NCBI GenBank assembly: GCA_949358305.1
Contig: OX442321.1
Location: 2,877,605-2,941,604 of the forward strand
DNA: 64,000 bases
Origin: Strigamia acuminata
Taxonomy: Eukaryota > Arthropoda > Chilopoda > Geophilomorpha > Linotaeniidae
Direction: 5' to 3'
In this document: positions 1 through 10,689 of the stretch, piece after piece
Position numbering within the stretch: position 1 is the first letter of the stretch
Layout of the letters: every line of letters starts with the position of its first letter
The notes under the pieces: model-generated
What the model was told of the DNA's origin: nothing
Databases searched by the model: none
Seen by the model: the letters and a program-made list of their open reading frames with translations, nothing else
Position numbers and translations under genes: made by a program

Positions 1-754
1 TAATCCAAAGAAATTTGTAAGTGAAGCCTCGTTTTCAGTGTTTGGTTTGTGGGCTCTAAATCCATTTAATACTTTGTAATTAATAATGTCATCGTCATTG
101 TGCAGCATAAACTCATTGAAGGAAGAAAAGGCATGGTTTAGTATCAGCTATAGAGCTGGATAATTTAGTATCGTATTACGACAAATTAAGCGGCAAGCTT
201 GTGTACACGAAATTACCAATTTTTGACAATTTCAGTTCCAAAGCTTTTACCGCCAAGCCAGTGTAAAGTAAAATGCTCAAATGAATAACTATGTTGGAAT
301 TTGGGCTAAAAATTTGATTTTTCTAGATATTCTGAAGGTTGTTATTAAAATTTTGTTTAAATTTATAGAGATTTAAGCTAATTTCCTACATTTTGGACAT
401 CTAACAATGCTTGTTCTGGTTCATTTTTCAGTGAAAAAATCATATTCTCTTATAATACTGGTAACACGACAGGTATTTCTTAAAATTGTGAAAATGGAGT
501 AAAAAAATGGTATTTTCTTACCGGGACGGTTCTGGTTTAAATTAAACACAATCATGAAGTCATCTTTTCGAAAGCGAATAAGATTTTCTGAAGGATATGT
601 TGGAAATTTCAGAAAATTGAGTGGAAATTAATTTACAAATATAAACTTTTAGAAGGAATATGTGAAGCTTGAGCTCAATACAGTTTTTTGTAATAATTTC
701 ATTCGGGAGAGTTGGCAAATTAATTAATTTTTGTTGAATTATCATTGAAGATCT
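1..754 (-). pseudogene. DEG/ENaC channel gene fragment (internal exons only)
   Basis: Internal exons of a DEG/ENaC gene whose 3' end lies left of the window. The exon with FMLHNDDDIINYK occupies positions up to 111, the RFRKDDF exon starts at 587, and the preceding exon runs from 754 to about 650. Compared with copy A, the last of these has one extra A in a run of As, shifting the frame, and its GTAAG splice donor has become TAAAAG. No TM1 exon or N-terminal exon is found between 755 and 1608. I read this as a decayed, 5'-truncated copy most similar to copy A. The call rests on similarity to the other copies in this window. Confidence 0.75.
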
Positions 755-1608
755 CTATTAAAAAATCCAATAAGAATTTGGAGGAAAAAAATAATTATTT
801 TATATTTTAATTTATCTCCGTTGGTGAGATCCTCAAACGGATTTTTGTCTAACAATAACACCTGGGTGATCACAAAATACACAAGTGTGTTTATTAACTA
901 ACAAGTAAGTCATGTTTCATTTACATCAATGGCATTGCATAGTAGTTAAAAATTCTTTAATAGTACACGGTTTATTTCAGTGTTACTTGTGTTCACACTA
1001 GACGCAAGAAATCTGACGCAACGCAAGCTGCTTGCGTCCAAAAATTCTTGACGTTGACGCCAATTCCTGTTTCAACTCCTAGTTGAAGTAAGCGACGCAA
1101 GGAAAGGTCTCGCGGCCAACCAATCACGATCTACTCCAACTCTCGTCGATTCACGTCTGGTTGGCGAGACTTTGCCACATGCAAACAGGCCGCCATTTTC
1201 GGATTCTGGAACTAGTTCTAGAACTAGATTTAATTCCAGGTATCATTGAAACCATCTGATTGGCCAGACGCAACATCAATTGCTTCAGCTCTGTTCAGAC
1301 TGTGCGATGCGTTTGACTAATTTTTCCTTGTGTTGTGTTGTGTCTTGTGTGAACACAAGTGTGAATCTATGGCTTAAGAACAATTAATTTCTTATTGATT
1401 TAGCACAAACAGCACCAATAAATAGAGATCAAGGTATTATTTTTTAAAATTTAGGATGAAGTGGATTTCTTGAATAACAAGGCCAAAAACTTAAATACAA
1501 TAAAAAAAAACGGGCATTAACACTGGTGCTTGTTTTGGATTGATTTGCATAAATACAGTGAATCAACAACACCATAAATACAGAAGAGCAGGACCATTTT
1601 TTTTAGAT
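755..1608. other. Intergenic, mostly a MITE
   Basis: No coding exon is visible. The stretch holds a MITE with 14-bp terminal inverted repeats (985-1360) and AT-rich sequence on both sides. Confidence 0.6.
985..1360. mobile_element. MITE with 14-bp perfect terminal inverted repeats
   Basis: ACTTGTGTTCACAC at 985-998 is perfectly inverted at 1347-1360. The 376-bp body is more GC-rich than its surroundings and has no ORF. It contains a small palindrome around an ACTAGTTCTAGAACTAG core near 1210-1226. A non-autonomous DNA transposon is the simplest reading; the superfamily is not assigned because no clear target duplication was found. Confidence 0.65.
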
Positions 1609-3903
1609 TCAATGTGATGTGGATTTTTTGAAAGAGTAAACAACAAATGACTCTACAAGCTGAAACGTGGCAGGAATGCTTAGTCCTAGAAAAAGACCCA
1701 AATTTCCACCAACATCGCAGATGAAGGGTATGAAAGTGTAGCTGTAGTATTCTTCTATTTCTTCAATCACATCATCATCAAAATATATGGTTAGGACCGA
1801 CTTATGGAAATATTCGATCAATTTCAAGTGATCGGTGTATATAATGACGTCACATATTTTAGAACAATTGCATTTTTCCGAATAATCAAATGTAAGAGCC
1901 AGCCTCATTGCTTTCTTGACAGCATATTTTGCATCACTTTCATTAGCACACAGTGGCAGATTGGAAAATGAAGTGAAAGGCAATCTTAGATTAAAATTGT
2001 ATAATATTAGAGTATTTGTGCACAAGTGCTCTAGTTAAAGTTCGTACCCGCAATGGCTAATGTTTTTCAAGATGGTTTCAAGACAGTTTCTTTCACACTC
2101 GTTTACAACTTTATTTGTTTCGCAGGGTTGTTTGGGGCGATTTAAAATTTTAAACTGTGTAATAAAATGGTGCAATTAATTTAAAGTGTATATTTTAAAA
2201 TGCATTGTAAGCTGTGCAGTTTAAACTCAGAAATATGTTTGTTCTATAGAGCAGCTGTCGGCAACAGGTGGACCGCGGTCTGGATACGGGGTTTATTTGG
2301 TTTTTAAGTGTTTTTTCCATTTTCTTAGGTTTTCAATAAGGTTTTCAAGTATTTTTTTTCTGGACCTCGATAAAAATTTTCAATAGTATCCGGACCCCAC
2401 TTAAAACTATTTGCCGACCCCTGTTCTAGAGTGTGTCCATATGAGGGAAAATTTTCCCACTCTTGGGGTAACATTGTGAAATCGGACGATCCGCCCACGC
2501 ACGATGCCCACCACGATGACAGGAACTGGACAGCGATCCAGATGTCAATACGACTTACACAAACCAGATTCAATTCATTTGGACTTGAGAAAATGTAAAT
2601 AAAACCTTAGTTTAACTCTTGTCACGCATCAGACAAGTCCTTTCAAACCTTAATGTCTGGTCAGGACGGTTTAACGTCGTATTTGAGCAAAGTTTGGTTC
2701 AGTTCGAAGTTAATTCGGCTGTTTGGACGGTGCATGTTTAAACCACACAACTTATTCTTTACTTGATAAACCAACTCGTTTTGCAGACAATCCGTATACA
2801 CGATTGGTGTTAGATCTGTGGGGTTTAAATCCAGTCGATATCTTGTAATTAATGATGTCGTCATCATTGTGCAGCATAAACTTGTTTAAGGAAGAGAGAG
2901 GAGTGTTTTATTAGCAACTTGAAATGAATAATTTAATAATATATTCTCACCAGTGCATTTGGATTTGGTGTACAATGTAATGTCAGACCTTGACGGTTCT
3001 GATGTAAATAAAACATAATCAAGAGGTCATCTTTTCGAAAGCGAATGAGATTTTCTGAAATGTTCGTAGAAAATTATAGGAAAGAAAATAAGTACGAAAC
3101 TAAACTTACTGAAGGAATAGGTAAAGCAAGTACCCAATACAGTTTTTGTAATGATTTCATCAGGAATGGTTGGCAGGTCAAATAATTTTTCTTTGAGAAG
3201 AAATGAAGATCTCTAGAAAATGATTGAATTAAAATTAAAAAATATATATTTAGTTATTAACTTTTTGATTTATTTTACAGAATGAATTATAGCTGATTGC
3301 AAGGTGCCATTAAAAGACATAAGACTCCACAGAGTAGAAATGTTAAGCGTGGCATTGAGCAAAGAAAAAGGCTCTACATAGCACAAATTTTTAGCTTTTA
3401 CTTCTTGTGCTTTCTGTTGTCTCAGATTAATCAAAGGGATGTAGTTATTTTCTTCAGGACAAAGAGTTAGGGATGGAAACTTAACGGATGAATTTCGGAT
3501 TAAAGTGATTCTGGTTTCAATTGGGCTGGATAAAAATACGCTGAATCTATCATAAATTTGGTAAAAGCAAGTAAGAGCACTGAATGAAATTACTAGGAAC
3601 CACAGGAAATTATAACAGAATCCTTTTTTTGAATTGAGAAGCCGATTAAAGCCCTCAATAGATGTCTTCAAAGTGCTGGCTTCACTGTACACATCCTTTC
3701 GCATAATTGAAGATTTGTGATTCTTAATGAAGGCTAATTTTTTCCTGGAGTATTCTGAGGGCATGTTATCTACGTAATGAGATAGAATTAAAAATCTGTG
3801 TGGTTATATGTAACAGTTTAAAATTTAAATGTAAAATTTAGTACATACATATTTGCCTGCTGGGATTGGTATGATTCATAGCAATAAGTCGTGGTGGTAC
3901 CAT
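1609..3903 (-). CDS. DEG/ENaC (pickpocket-type) sodium channel, copy A, intact
   Basis: Degenerin/ENaC family: a trimeric, non-voltage-gated sodium channel of the plasma membrane, usually sensory or epithelial in invertebrates. Exons read as 3903-3849, 3769-3279, 3212-3110, 3054-2951, 2880-2776, 2154-2048 and 1984-1609. They sum to 1341 nt, or 446 aa plus stop, all joined in frame at GT-AG sites. The second exon carries TM1 (WFLVISFSALTCFYQIYDRF) followed by FPSLTLCP, the family's post-TM1 signature. The last exon has the CNCSKICD cysteine cluster and TM2 with GGNLGLFLGLS, in which GLS is the selectivity filter. Exon 4 uses donor GTGAGA at 2950 and is 9-12 nt longer than in other copies. The 621-bp intron before exon 6 holds a hAT-like MITE. 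The ectodomain is short for the family. The start is the first ATG of the 55-nt N-terminal exon, which ends in phase 1 as in copies B and C. The ligand is unknown. Confidence 0.82.
2252..2423. mobile_element. hAT-like MITE in an intron of copy A
   Basis: The left end CAGCTGTCGGCAAC and right end TTGCCGACCCCTG are imperfect inverted repeats of the CAGGGGTCGGCAA type known from hAT elements. The flanks CTATAGAG and TTCTAGAG look like a diverged 8-bp target duplication. The body is 172 bp without coding capacity. Superfamily assignment is inference from the termini. Confidence 0.55.
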
Positions 3904-4663
3904 TGTCACTGTCGAAGCAAAAATGTGAACTTTTTAGAAATACAGGAAGTTACATATATGTTGAGAAATCAATTTTTAATTTAATGTTACAAAGAAGTAT
4001 GTAGGAGTATATTTTTATATTTATTTAATTGGTTTGACTGAAATTAACTGTTAAATTATTTAAGAGGGCTGTTTTGATCACACTTGCTTTTGTAACATGT
4101 TTTGTTCGTGTTTGATTCATACCGTAGATTGAAACCAATGTGTCATACTAAATAATTAAAATCTGGTCTTTGTTGATTCCTTGATAAAGAGACATCAATA
4201 GTCCAGTAGAGTTCTCGTCAAAGTAAATCAATTTTAATTTAGAACAGCACCAACCCTTATATCACGTTTGTGATTTTTACTCATGTTGTTGTTGTCGTGT
4301 AGTCCTGAAATGCGAAGTTTCACCACCGGGTACAATTATTAATTTAAAAAGACAGAATTATAAATCTATTTTTACCAAGTTATATAGTGTGGTTGATTCA
4401 ATCGAATATGCTCTTAAATGCCTTCTTGAAACTTCATTTCACACAGTTTAATTATTCAAGAGGATATTATTCTTGTAACGCAAATGGTGTTGTGTACTGT
4501 GATTGTTGCACTCTACTTTTGTTTGTTGATCCAATAGAAATCACATTAAGGTTCAAATGTTTTTTTTTTTTTATTAATTTTTAATTTTCGATTATTTTAA
4601 TACAGAATAACTTTTGTGCAACACGACATCATATCGTAACATGAGATGATAAATATCAATATT

Positions 4664-4780
4664 AGGTGGATTTTTTGAAAGAGTAATGGACGAATGACTC
4701 CACAAGCTGAAACACAGCGGGAACGCTTAGTCTTAGAAAAAGCCCAAAATTGCTACGATATCGCACATGAAAGAGATCAA
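4664..4780 (-). pseudogene. Relic of a DEG/ENaC terminal exon
   Basis: About 115 bp closely matching the TM2-encoding 3' exon of copy A (the region reading GGATTTTTTGAAAGAGTAA through the GLFLGLS-coding stretch), then diverging after the codons for the segment before TM2. No other exon of this copy is visible. It is a leftover of an older duplication, cut immediately beside the MITE that begins at 4801. Confidence 0.65.
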
Positions 4781-4800
4781 ACCGTATACTCTAAACCACC

Positions 4801-5166
4801 CCAACGTTGTCCTAACTTCTATTGGTTGAGCCAGCTCACTGGTGTAGTGGTACAAAAAAAGTAGTTCATAACACCAGAATTGTAATCTAACTAGGCAAAA
4901 CAACCAATAAAAAACTAAACTTGTGTTTACCTGCCAAAAGAAACCAACAAACTACGCTAACATTGTTTGATTGATTAAAAGGGAAAAAAGCGTATTTTAG
5001 TAAATAAAATAAATATTTTATTACCAAATAAATAAAATAAATCATCCTAACCACTTTTTACGCTAAAATTCATTGAAAATAAACAGAACTACTTTTCCGC
5101 GTACTAGAGCACAGTCCACAGTTAGATGTAATCCGGCTCAACCAATAGGAGTTAGGACCACGTTGT
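4801..5166. mobile_element. MITE with ~31-bp terminal inverted repeats
   Basis: The left end at 4801-4832 (core CCTAACTTCTATTGGTTGAG) is inverted at 5135-5165 with two mismatches over 31 bp. The body is about 365 bp and AT-rich with no ORF. Its left end abuts a relic exon. Confidence 0.65.
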
Positions 5167-5585
5167 ATCGCTGCAAGTCGCATACTTTTTTTTTCGAGAT
5201 TTTTGTTTTCTCGCTTTTTTCAATTGTTTCCAGTCCAAATAATTACTCAAGTGATGTTTAATATTGTTGTTTACTCAAAAAATGTTTACAATTGGTGCAA
5301 AATAGTACTGAGATTGCCGATTGTCGCAATCGATCTAACGAAAATCCAAGATGGCAGCCAAAATGTGCGATTTGAAGGAGAAAACTCGTTACACGAAGAT
5401 TTAAATGACCTATTTAGGTTGTTTATTTTCAGCTTGTTTAAACCCATGTAACGAGCTTTTAAACGAGAATCTCATTTAAAAATTCGTATAAATGGGTTTA
5501 AACGACCGTTTACGAGTTATTGAATGTGCCTAGTGTTTTGTTCCAACATGATAAATTAATTTTTAATTTTTTTGTGAAATAGGTG

Positions 5586-7512
5586 CTAAAAATGTAACTT
5601 GAGTTGGATTTTTTTAAAAGATAAAAAGATACTCTTTCCGAGTTGAAATATGGCGGGGATGCTCAATCCTAGAAAGAGACCCAAATTGCCACCGAAATCA
5701 CACACGAAAGAGATGAAACTGTAGCTGTAATACTCTTCAATTTCTTCAATCACATCATTGTCGAAAAAGAATCTAAACGACGTTGTACCGTCTGTCACAG
5801 TTAATTTCAGTTGAGTACTGTATGAAGTTTCGTCGCACACTTTAGGACAATTGCATTTTGTCCGATAATTAAATGAAGCGACAGTATCCATTAGTTTGTA
5901 GAACGTCTCAAATGCATCCGTTTCTTTTTCGCACAATGGCATTTCAGAAACACGAGTAATTGGCAATCTGTTAATTTAGATCATTAATTAGACGTAAAGT
6001 AGACATAACTCGCCGCTTCTCACCTGCAGTGACTGATATTTCTCAGAGTTTTTTCGATGCAGTTTTTCTCACACTCGTTTACAGCTCGAGTGGTGTCGCA
6101 TGGGTTTTTGGTTTGATTTAAAACCTTGAACTGTAATTAAATATGGTTGTCACGGTAATATGCACCGAAAAATAGTTGCAAAACAAACCCGCTTGGCAGA
6201 AAAGCCGAATCCAGCAGAGTTATTTGGGGTCACCGCTTTCAGTCCACTCAATACTTTGTAAGTGACGATATCGTCATTATGGTGCACCACAAACTAGAAA
6301 GATAAAAATACAGAAAGGTTAGGTGAGTCTACACATTTTATTTAATTAGATTCTACCGAAGCGAGGAACATTTTCTGACAAAGTAGTGCCGTCAGTTCGT
6401 GGAACAAAAATCCTAACTGGAAATCATCTTTTTGAAAACGAACAGGATTTTCTAAAAATATAGCAAACAAAAAAAAATTTTTTGTTGTTAAATTAGTAAT
6501 AAGCAAATCCTTCCACTTACTAATTGAATATGTGTAACACGTGCCAAGCATTGTTTTGGTGTCGTTTTTTGGAGATAATAGAGGTGGGTCCAGCTCCACT
6601 TTAACACCTGCGAGTTGTTGTAAGTATTTTGATAACTGAAAAACACATTTAAAAAATTAAGTTGAATTATTCAAATTATTAAATTATAATTTGAAGTCTG
6701 GTCATTTCCTCGAATCCCGTTTCATCAAATTGCATTTTTTTTCGATGAAACGTATCATTACTAAGAATAAATTAGATGAAACGGTACATTAAAATCCAGA
6801 AAATGTTCTAACAGAAAAACCAAAAAACCTAACCTAACCTAACTACGTAGCGATGTGAATAACATCCCCGAAGAAGGCCAGTTCAGAAAATTCCCAATTC
6901 GATGAAACGGGATTCGAGGAAGTGATCCGAACCGATATAATTTCCATACAATCAATTCTTCGACTAAACTCAACATTCCATTAACGGACATGAGATCCCA
7001 CATGGTTGAAATATTAAGGTTGTCACCAAGCAATGTGAAATGAGATAGATCACAAAAGTGTGCCAGTTTTCTTTCTTCTGCGTTTCGTTTACGCATTTCA
7101 ACCAATGGAATGTAATTGTCGATGAAAGGACACAGCGTTATGGATGGGAACTTGACGGATGAATTGCGTCTTAAAGTCACTTTGGTATCGATTGGACGAG
7201 ATAAAAAAAAGCTGAATCGATCGTAAGTTTGATACGAACAAGCGAGAGAACAGAGAAAGATGATCATAAGCCATGGGAAATTATAGTTGACGCTGCAGCG
7301 TGAGTTTAGTTCCGGGCTTGTAGTGTTGAAGGAATTTACTCGATCGTGTCTCTTCTTGTCAAAGGCTATGTTCCTCTTATTCCCATTTCTCGCGGTCCCT
7401 TACGAAATAATGGAGCCTAAAAATTAGTTGAATTGAGTTTTTTCAAACCTGATATACTTGTTTTCCAGGCGGAATTGGTGCGACGTCTGTTGTAAATTTG
7501 TGGTTGACTCAT
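5586..7512 (-). CDS. DEG/ENaC sodium channel, copy B, intact
   Basis: Exons 7512-7458, 7398-6950, 6635-6521, 6451-6357, 6293-6189, 6130-6024 and 5967-5586 total 1308 nt (435 aa plus stop), all in frame with consensus splice sites (for example donors GTATAT, GTATGG, GTAAGT, GTAGAA and GTGAGA). The N-terminus begins MSQPQIYNRRR. TM1 lies around residues 60-80, followed by FPSITLCP. The terminal exon has the CNCPKVCDE cluster, VIEEIEEYYSYSF and TM2 with GGNLGLFLGLSIP. Exon sizes are identical to copy C, its close paralogue. A 224-bp MITE sits in intron 2, just downstream of the TM1 exon donor. An X-box motif lies about 520 bp upstream at 8032. Function as a sodium channel subunit follows from the family; the stimulus is unknown. 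Confidence 0.85.
6702..6925. mobile_element. MITE in intron of copy B
   Basis: Terminal inverted repeats of about 25 bp: 6702-6726 (core CCTCGAATCCCGTTTCATC) is inverted at 6901-6925 with one mismatch. The internal sequence is short and AT-rich, with internal partial copies of GATGAAACG. It lies 25 bp from the splice donor of the TM1 exon and leaves the exon intact. Confidence 0.7.
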
Positions 7513-8500
7513 GTTCTAACAAAGTCGAATATCGGAATAAACGAAATAGAATGTGATCTTTTGTAAAAGTATAATTATTTGTTCGTAAAGATTGTCGCGG
7601 GTCTCACTTTTGGTGTGTGGTAAGCGGAACTATGTGTACCACGTCGCCCAAAACTTCTGGCAGCTCATGGAAAGTTATCATTCCGTGCACAGAATCAGGT
7701 CATGTGTACCTAGCTTAACAGATTATAGGTATTCACTTACATGTATTTTTGAATTATTTTGATGTTTTCAAGGCATCCGCTTATACGGTTTTTTTTATAG
7801 ATGTTTGAAACTGATAACTAAAGGCTTCTCTATTGAATATTTTTAGTTTTTGTAACTTGCTGAATGCAAAAGCATTAAAAACGTTTGCAATTGAGCACAA
7901 AGTTTTTCTGTTGAGTTTCAAGGTGTCTCTAAGTGCTCGAATTGGCAGCACTAATGAGATAGCGCTGTGGTATCGTGTGTTGATGTAGACTGAATGAGAA
8001 AAGTCGATGTAGACGGAGGTGACGTTTTTTAGTTGCTATAGAAACGTTTATTTAAAATAATGATTGGCAACTTTCTTAACCTCATGTTTGTCAGCAACGA
8101 GCTTTGTCCTGTAATTATCTTTTAGAAGTTTTCAAACAGGAAATCAATAGACAACTAACATACAAGTTTGACTAAATAATTCAACACGGGGTGTTTCTCT
8201 TTTCTTGGTAGGAGTAATTGAGATTATTGACATTGTGCGAATTAATTGAGGAACGGCACGACAGCTTCGTGTAGGCGTACTTTTCTCAACAACGAGCTTT
8301 GCCCAGAAATAGTTTTCAATTACGGTATTTAAAAGGTAATTTAGGAGTTTTCCATTTATTTATGAGATTGAATTGAAAAAATAATTCATTGTCTGCGCAA
8401 TGGCAATCAGTAGCCAATTAAAATATACTCCGTACAAGTTTAACATGAAAATTCGACATAGCGTGTTTCAATTTGGATTCGATTTAAACATTCCACATCT
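7513..8500. repeat. Upstream flank of copy B, duplicated upstream of copy H
   Basis: About 7612-8490 aligns with about 46998-47660 over most of its length, for example the GGTAAGCGGAACTATGTGTA start, the GTTGCTATAGAAAC motif and a CAGCAACGAGCTTTG repeat. This indicates that B and H inherited their upstream regions from a common duplicated segment. It likely contains the promoter. No coding exon is evident. Confidence 0.7.
8032..8045. promoter_or_regulatory. X-box (RFX-type) motif upstream of copy B
   Basis: GTTGCTATAGAAAC fits the RFX X-box consensus RYYNYYATRRNRAC at all positions. It is about 520 bp upstream of the copy B start codon. RFX factors drive ciliary and sensory-neuron genes in animals. 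The sequence match is seen; function is inference. Confidence 0.45.
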
Positions 8501-10496
8501 TTGACTCATTTTACCTTTGTGGCGGATGGTCACGCCTTGTCTTGGTCAAGAAGAAGTGGGGCGGTGAGGCTGGTTCTACCAACGCGTGCACTGAGCTAAC
8601 CCGCCATCACAGGTGACGCAGTTGCCCAGAAGCGACCTCGGAGGAAGTGGAAAGGAGGGTTGCTAACTTAACTGACCCATAGGGGGTCTTGGGAGCTGAG
8701 GTCCAAGGCCACAGGAGAAGAGAGACAAAGAAAGACAACTGCTCTCAATGAGAACCAAGTTTAGTCTGATTTAATAATGCAAATGAAGTAAACAAAGAAA
8801 ACTTAGAATAATAACAGCACTTAATGATATGGCAAAGCATTATTACTAACAATGATAGTGAACAGAAAAAGGCTTAAAGTAGGTTTAACATGGGAATAGT
8901 AGAACATAGGAAATATAGCAGAAAACAGAGAAATAACAAGGTAATTGAGAATTAAACAACAACAAAGCAATAAATTACATTTAAAGAGGATAATAAACAC
9001 TATAAGTAAGAAATGACAGTAATTCTAAGCAATTCTCAAAAAAAGCATAAACTTGTTACCATGACAACAGTTCTACTCTAATAAGGCTTATTTCCTACTA
9101 TAAAGAACCCTCAATAATGATTTTACTTATCTCCACTCAAAACGCCCCCAATTAAAGTTTATTATCTCCCTAACTGTTTATCCCCCTTAAGTTTATTTAC
9201 CCCCAACTAATTTTCCCCCAATTCTTGGCATATTACAAGTATACTAGTAATACATTTTATTTATTAGATTGAAAGTTTAAATTTGTAAGAATAGCCAATA
9301 ACAGCTAAAAATACTTCCATAATAAGAAGTACCAATTGGGCTCTTTTAGACCTAGTCTTCTGCCAGGTTCGGACTCGCTGATCTCTAAAGAGACCTGCAA
9401 ATCCAGAGATTCTGATGTCCAATTGGCTGTGACTAATCCCTATTGTTCTGTAAAACATACTGGTTTTTGACTAGGCTTCTGCTTTTTGTTTGTTTTCTCT
9501 GATTCTTTCACTAAGCACGACAGCTGATATCTTATATCGCTGTCAATACACTAGCTTATACACAAGCTGTTGCGGGAAGGCGAACCCATGTAACAAATCC
9601 CGACCGTTGATCACGAGATCATCCAATCGTTACGGCTCTGAGGCGGATGGAGGCCTTAAAACTTCCCGCAATGACTGTAGGATCATTGTGATTGTCCTCG
9701 CCAATAAACGTCTATACGGGGAGATGAACCCGTTCAACAAATTGCAGTTGCTGATATAGCGCGATAAGATCCACTGTAACGGCTCTGAGGCGGATGGAGG
9801 TCTGCCGCAATGGCTGTGGGCCATCGTCGACTGTCCCCGCCAATATTACTAACATTTACCGCTTATTTTAGATTCAATAGAACGATTGCTCTTAATCTCG
9901 ATGAATACGGAGAATTCTCCCTATTCTGGTGCAATCTTGACACTTGGCTAAAATAGCCACGTAACGCTGAGTGGGATGATGCTGCAGGCCAGCCTTACGC
10001 CTCGGACCGCCCGGACACTCAACTCCTGAACTCCTGTACACAGGATATGCCAGGTCTAGCAAAACTTTGAGAACCTAACCCTTTAAATACATTTAGCAGA
10101 CTATACTGCAAAATTACAGTTAAATTATAAGAGCCCCTATCTCCAGACTTTATGGTCTCAGATTTCATACTTCTACTATTTTTAAAAATTTACCGGTAAC
10201 AATGTTTTTAGTTTAAAAGTGATGAATATCTGAAGATTGAGATGGATGTGGTGAATTGAGACAACATGTTAGCGTTAGCATAAAACCAGAAGTGGGTCGG
10301 TAATAGTTTATTTTCGGAATAAGCACAGTGCGTTAGGTGGCGTTCATACATTAATGGCATCGTAGAAACTCAGACTTAAAATTGCTTTCATAAATTTAAA
10401 TTAACATTTAAATGTTTATTTGTGAAATGATGTAATAAAAGAACTTTTTCCGTTGTGGGAAAAAGTTTGCTAAAAATTGAATCTGGAGTGTATTTT
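8501..10496. repeat. Unclassified interspersed repeat region with a 147-bp tandem duplication
   Basis: From about 8518 to 10060 the base composition becomes more GC-rich and the sequence resembles no flank of the other gene copies, so it is probably an insertion, perhaps LTR-derived. It includes two tandem copies of a 147-bp unit: GGCTCTGAGGCGGATGGAGG recurs at 9634 and 9781. No convincing ORF, PBS or target duplication was found, so I leave it unclassified. From 10060 to 10496 nothing recognisable is seen. Confidence 0.4.
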
Positions 10497-10553
10497 TCTT
10501 AACTCCACAAGTTGAAACATTGCAGGAAAGCTTCATCCTGAACACAGACTGAA
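10497..10553 (-). pseudogene. Short relic of a DEG/ENaC terminal exon 3' of copy C
   Basis: CTCCACAAGTTGAAACATTG and adjacent bases match the TM2-coding end of the terminal exon. A sister relic lies in the same position relative to copy D (16024-16082), so it was present before the C/D duplication. Confidence 0.5.
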
Positions 10554-10689
10554 ATTAAGCAATTACATGTGCACACTAGCAAGTGTTAATAATTATTTGT
10601 TTAATATGATTTTATTAATATTCACATTGGGCGATGTAATAAATTACGGAGTAATTTATAATTCTTGCGTGAAATGTGTGCCAAAAATT

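Larger units (their letters stand above)
3904..5585. other. Intergenic with a relic exon and a MITE
   Basis: Sequence between copies A and B. It holds a relic terminal exon (4664-4780) and a MITE (4801-5166), and is otherwise AT-rich without supported genes. Around 5430-5510 there is a small inverted pair of GTTTAAACCCAT. Confidence 0.5.
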
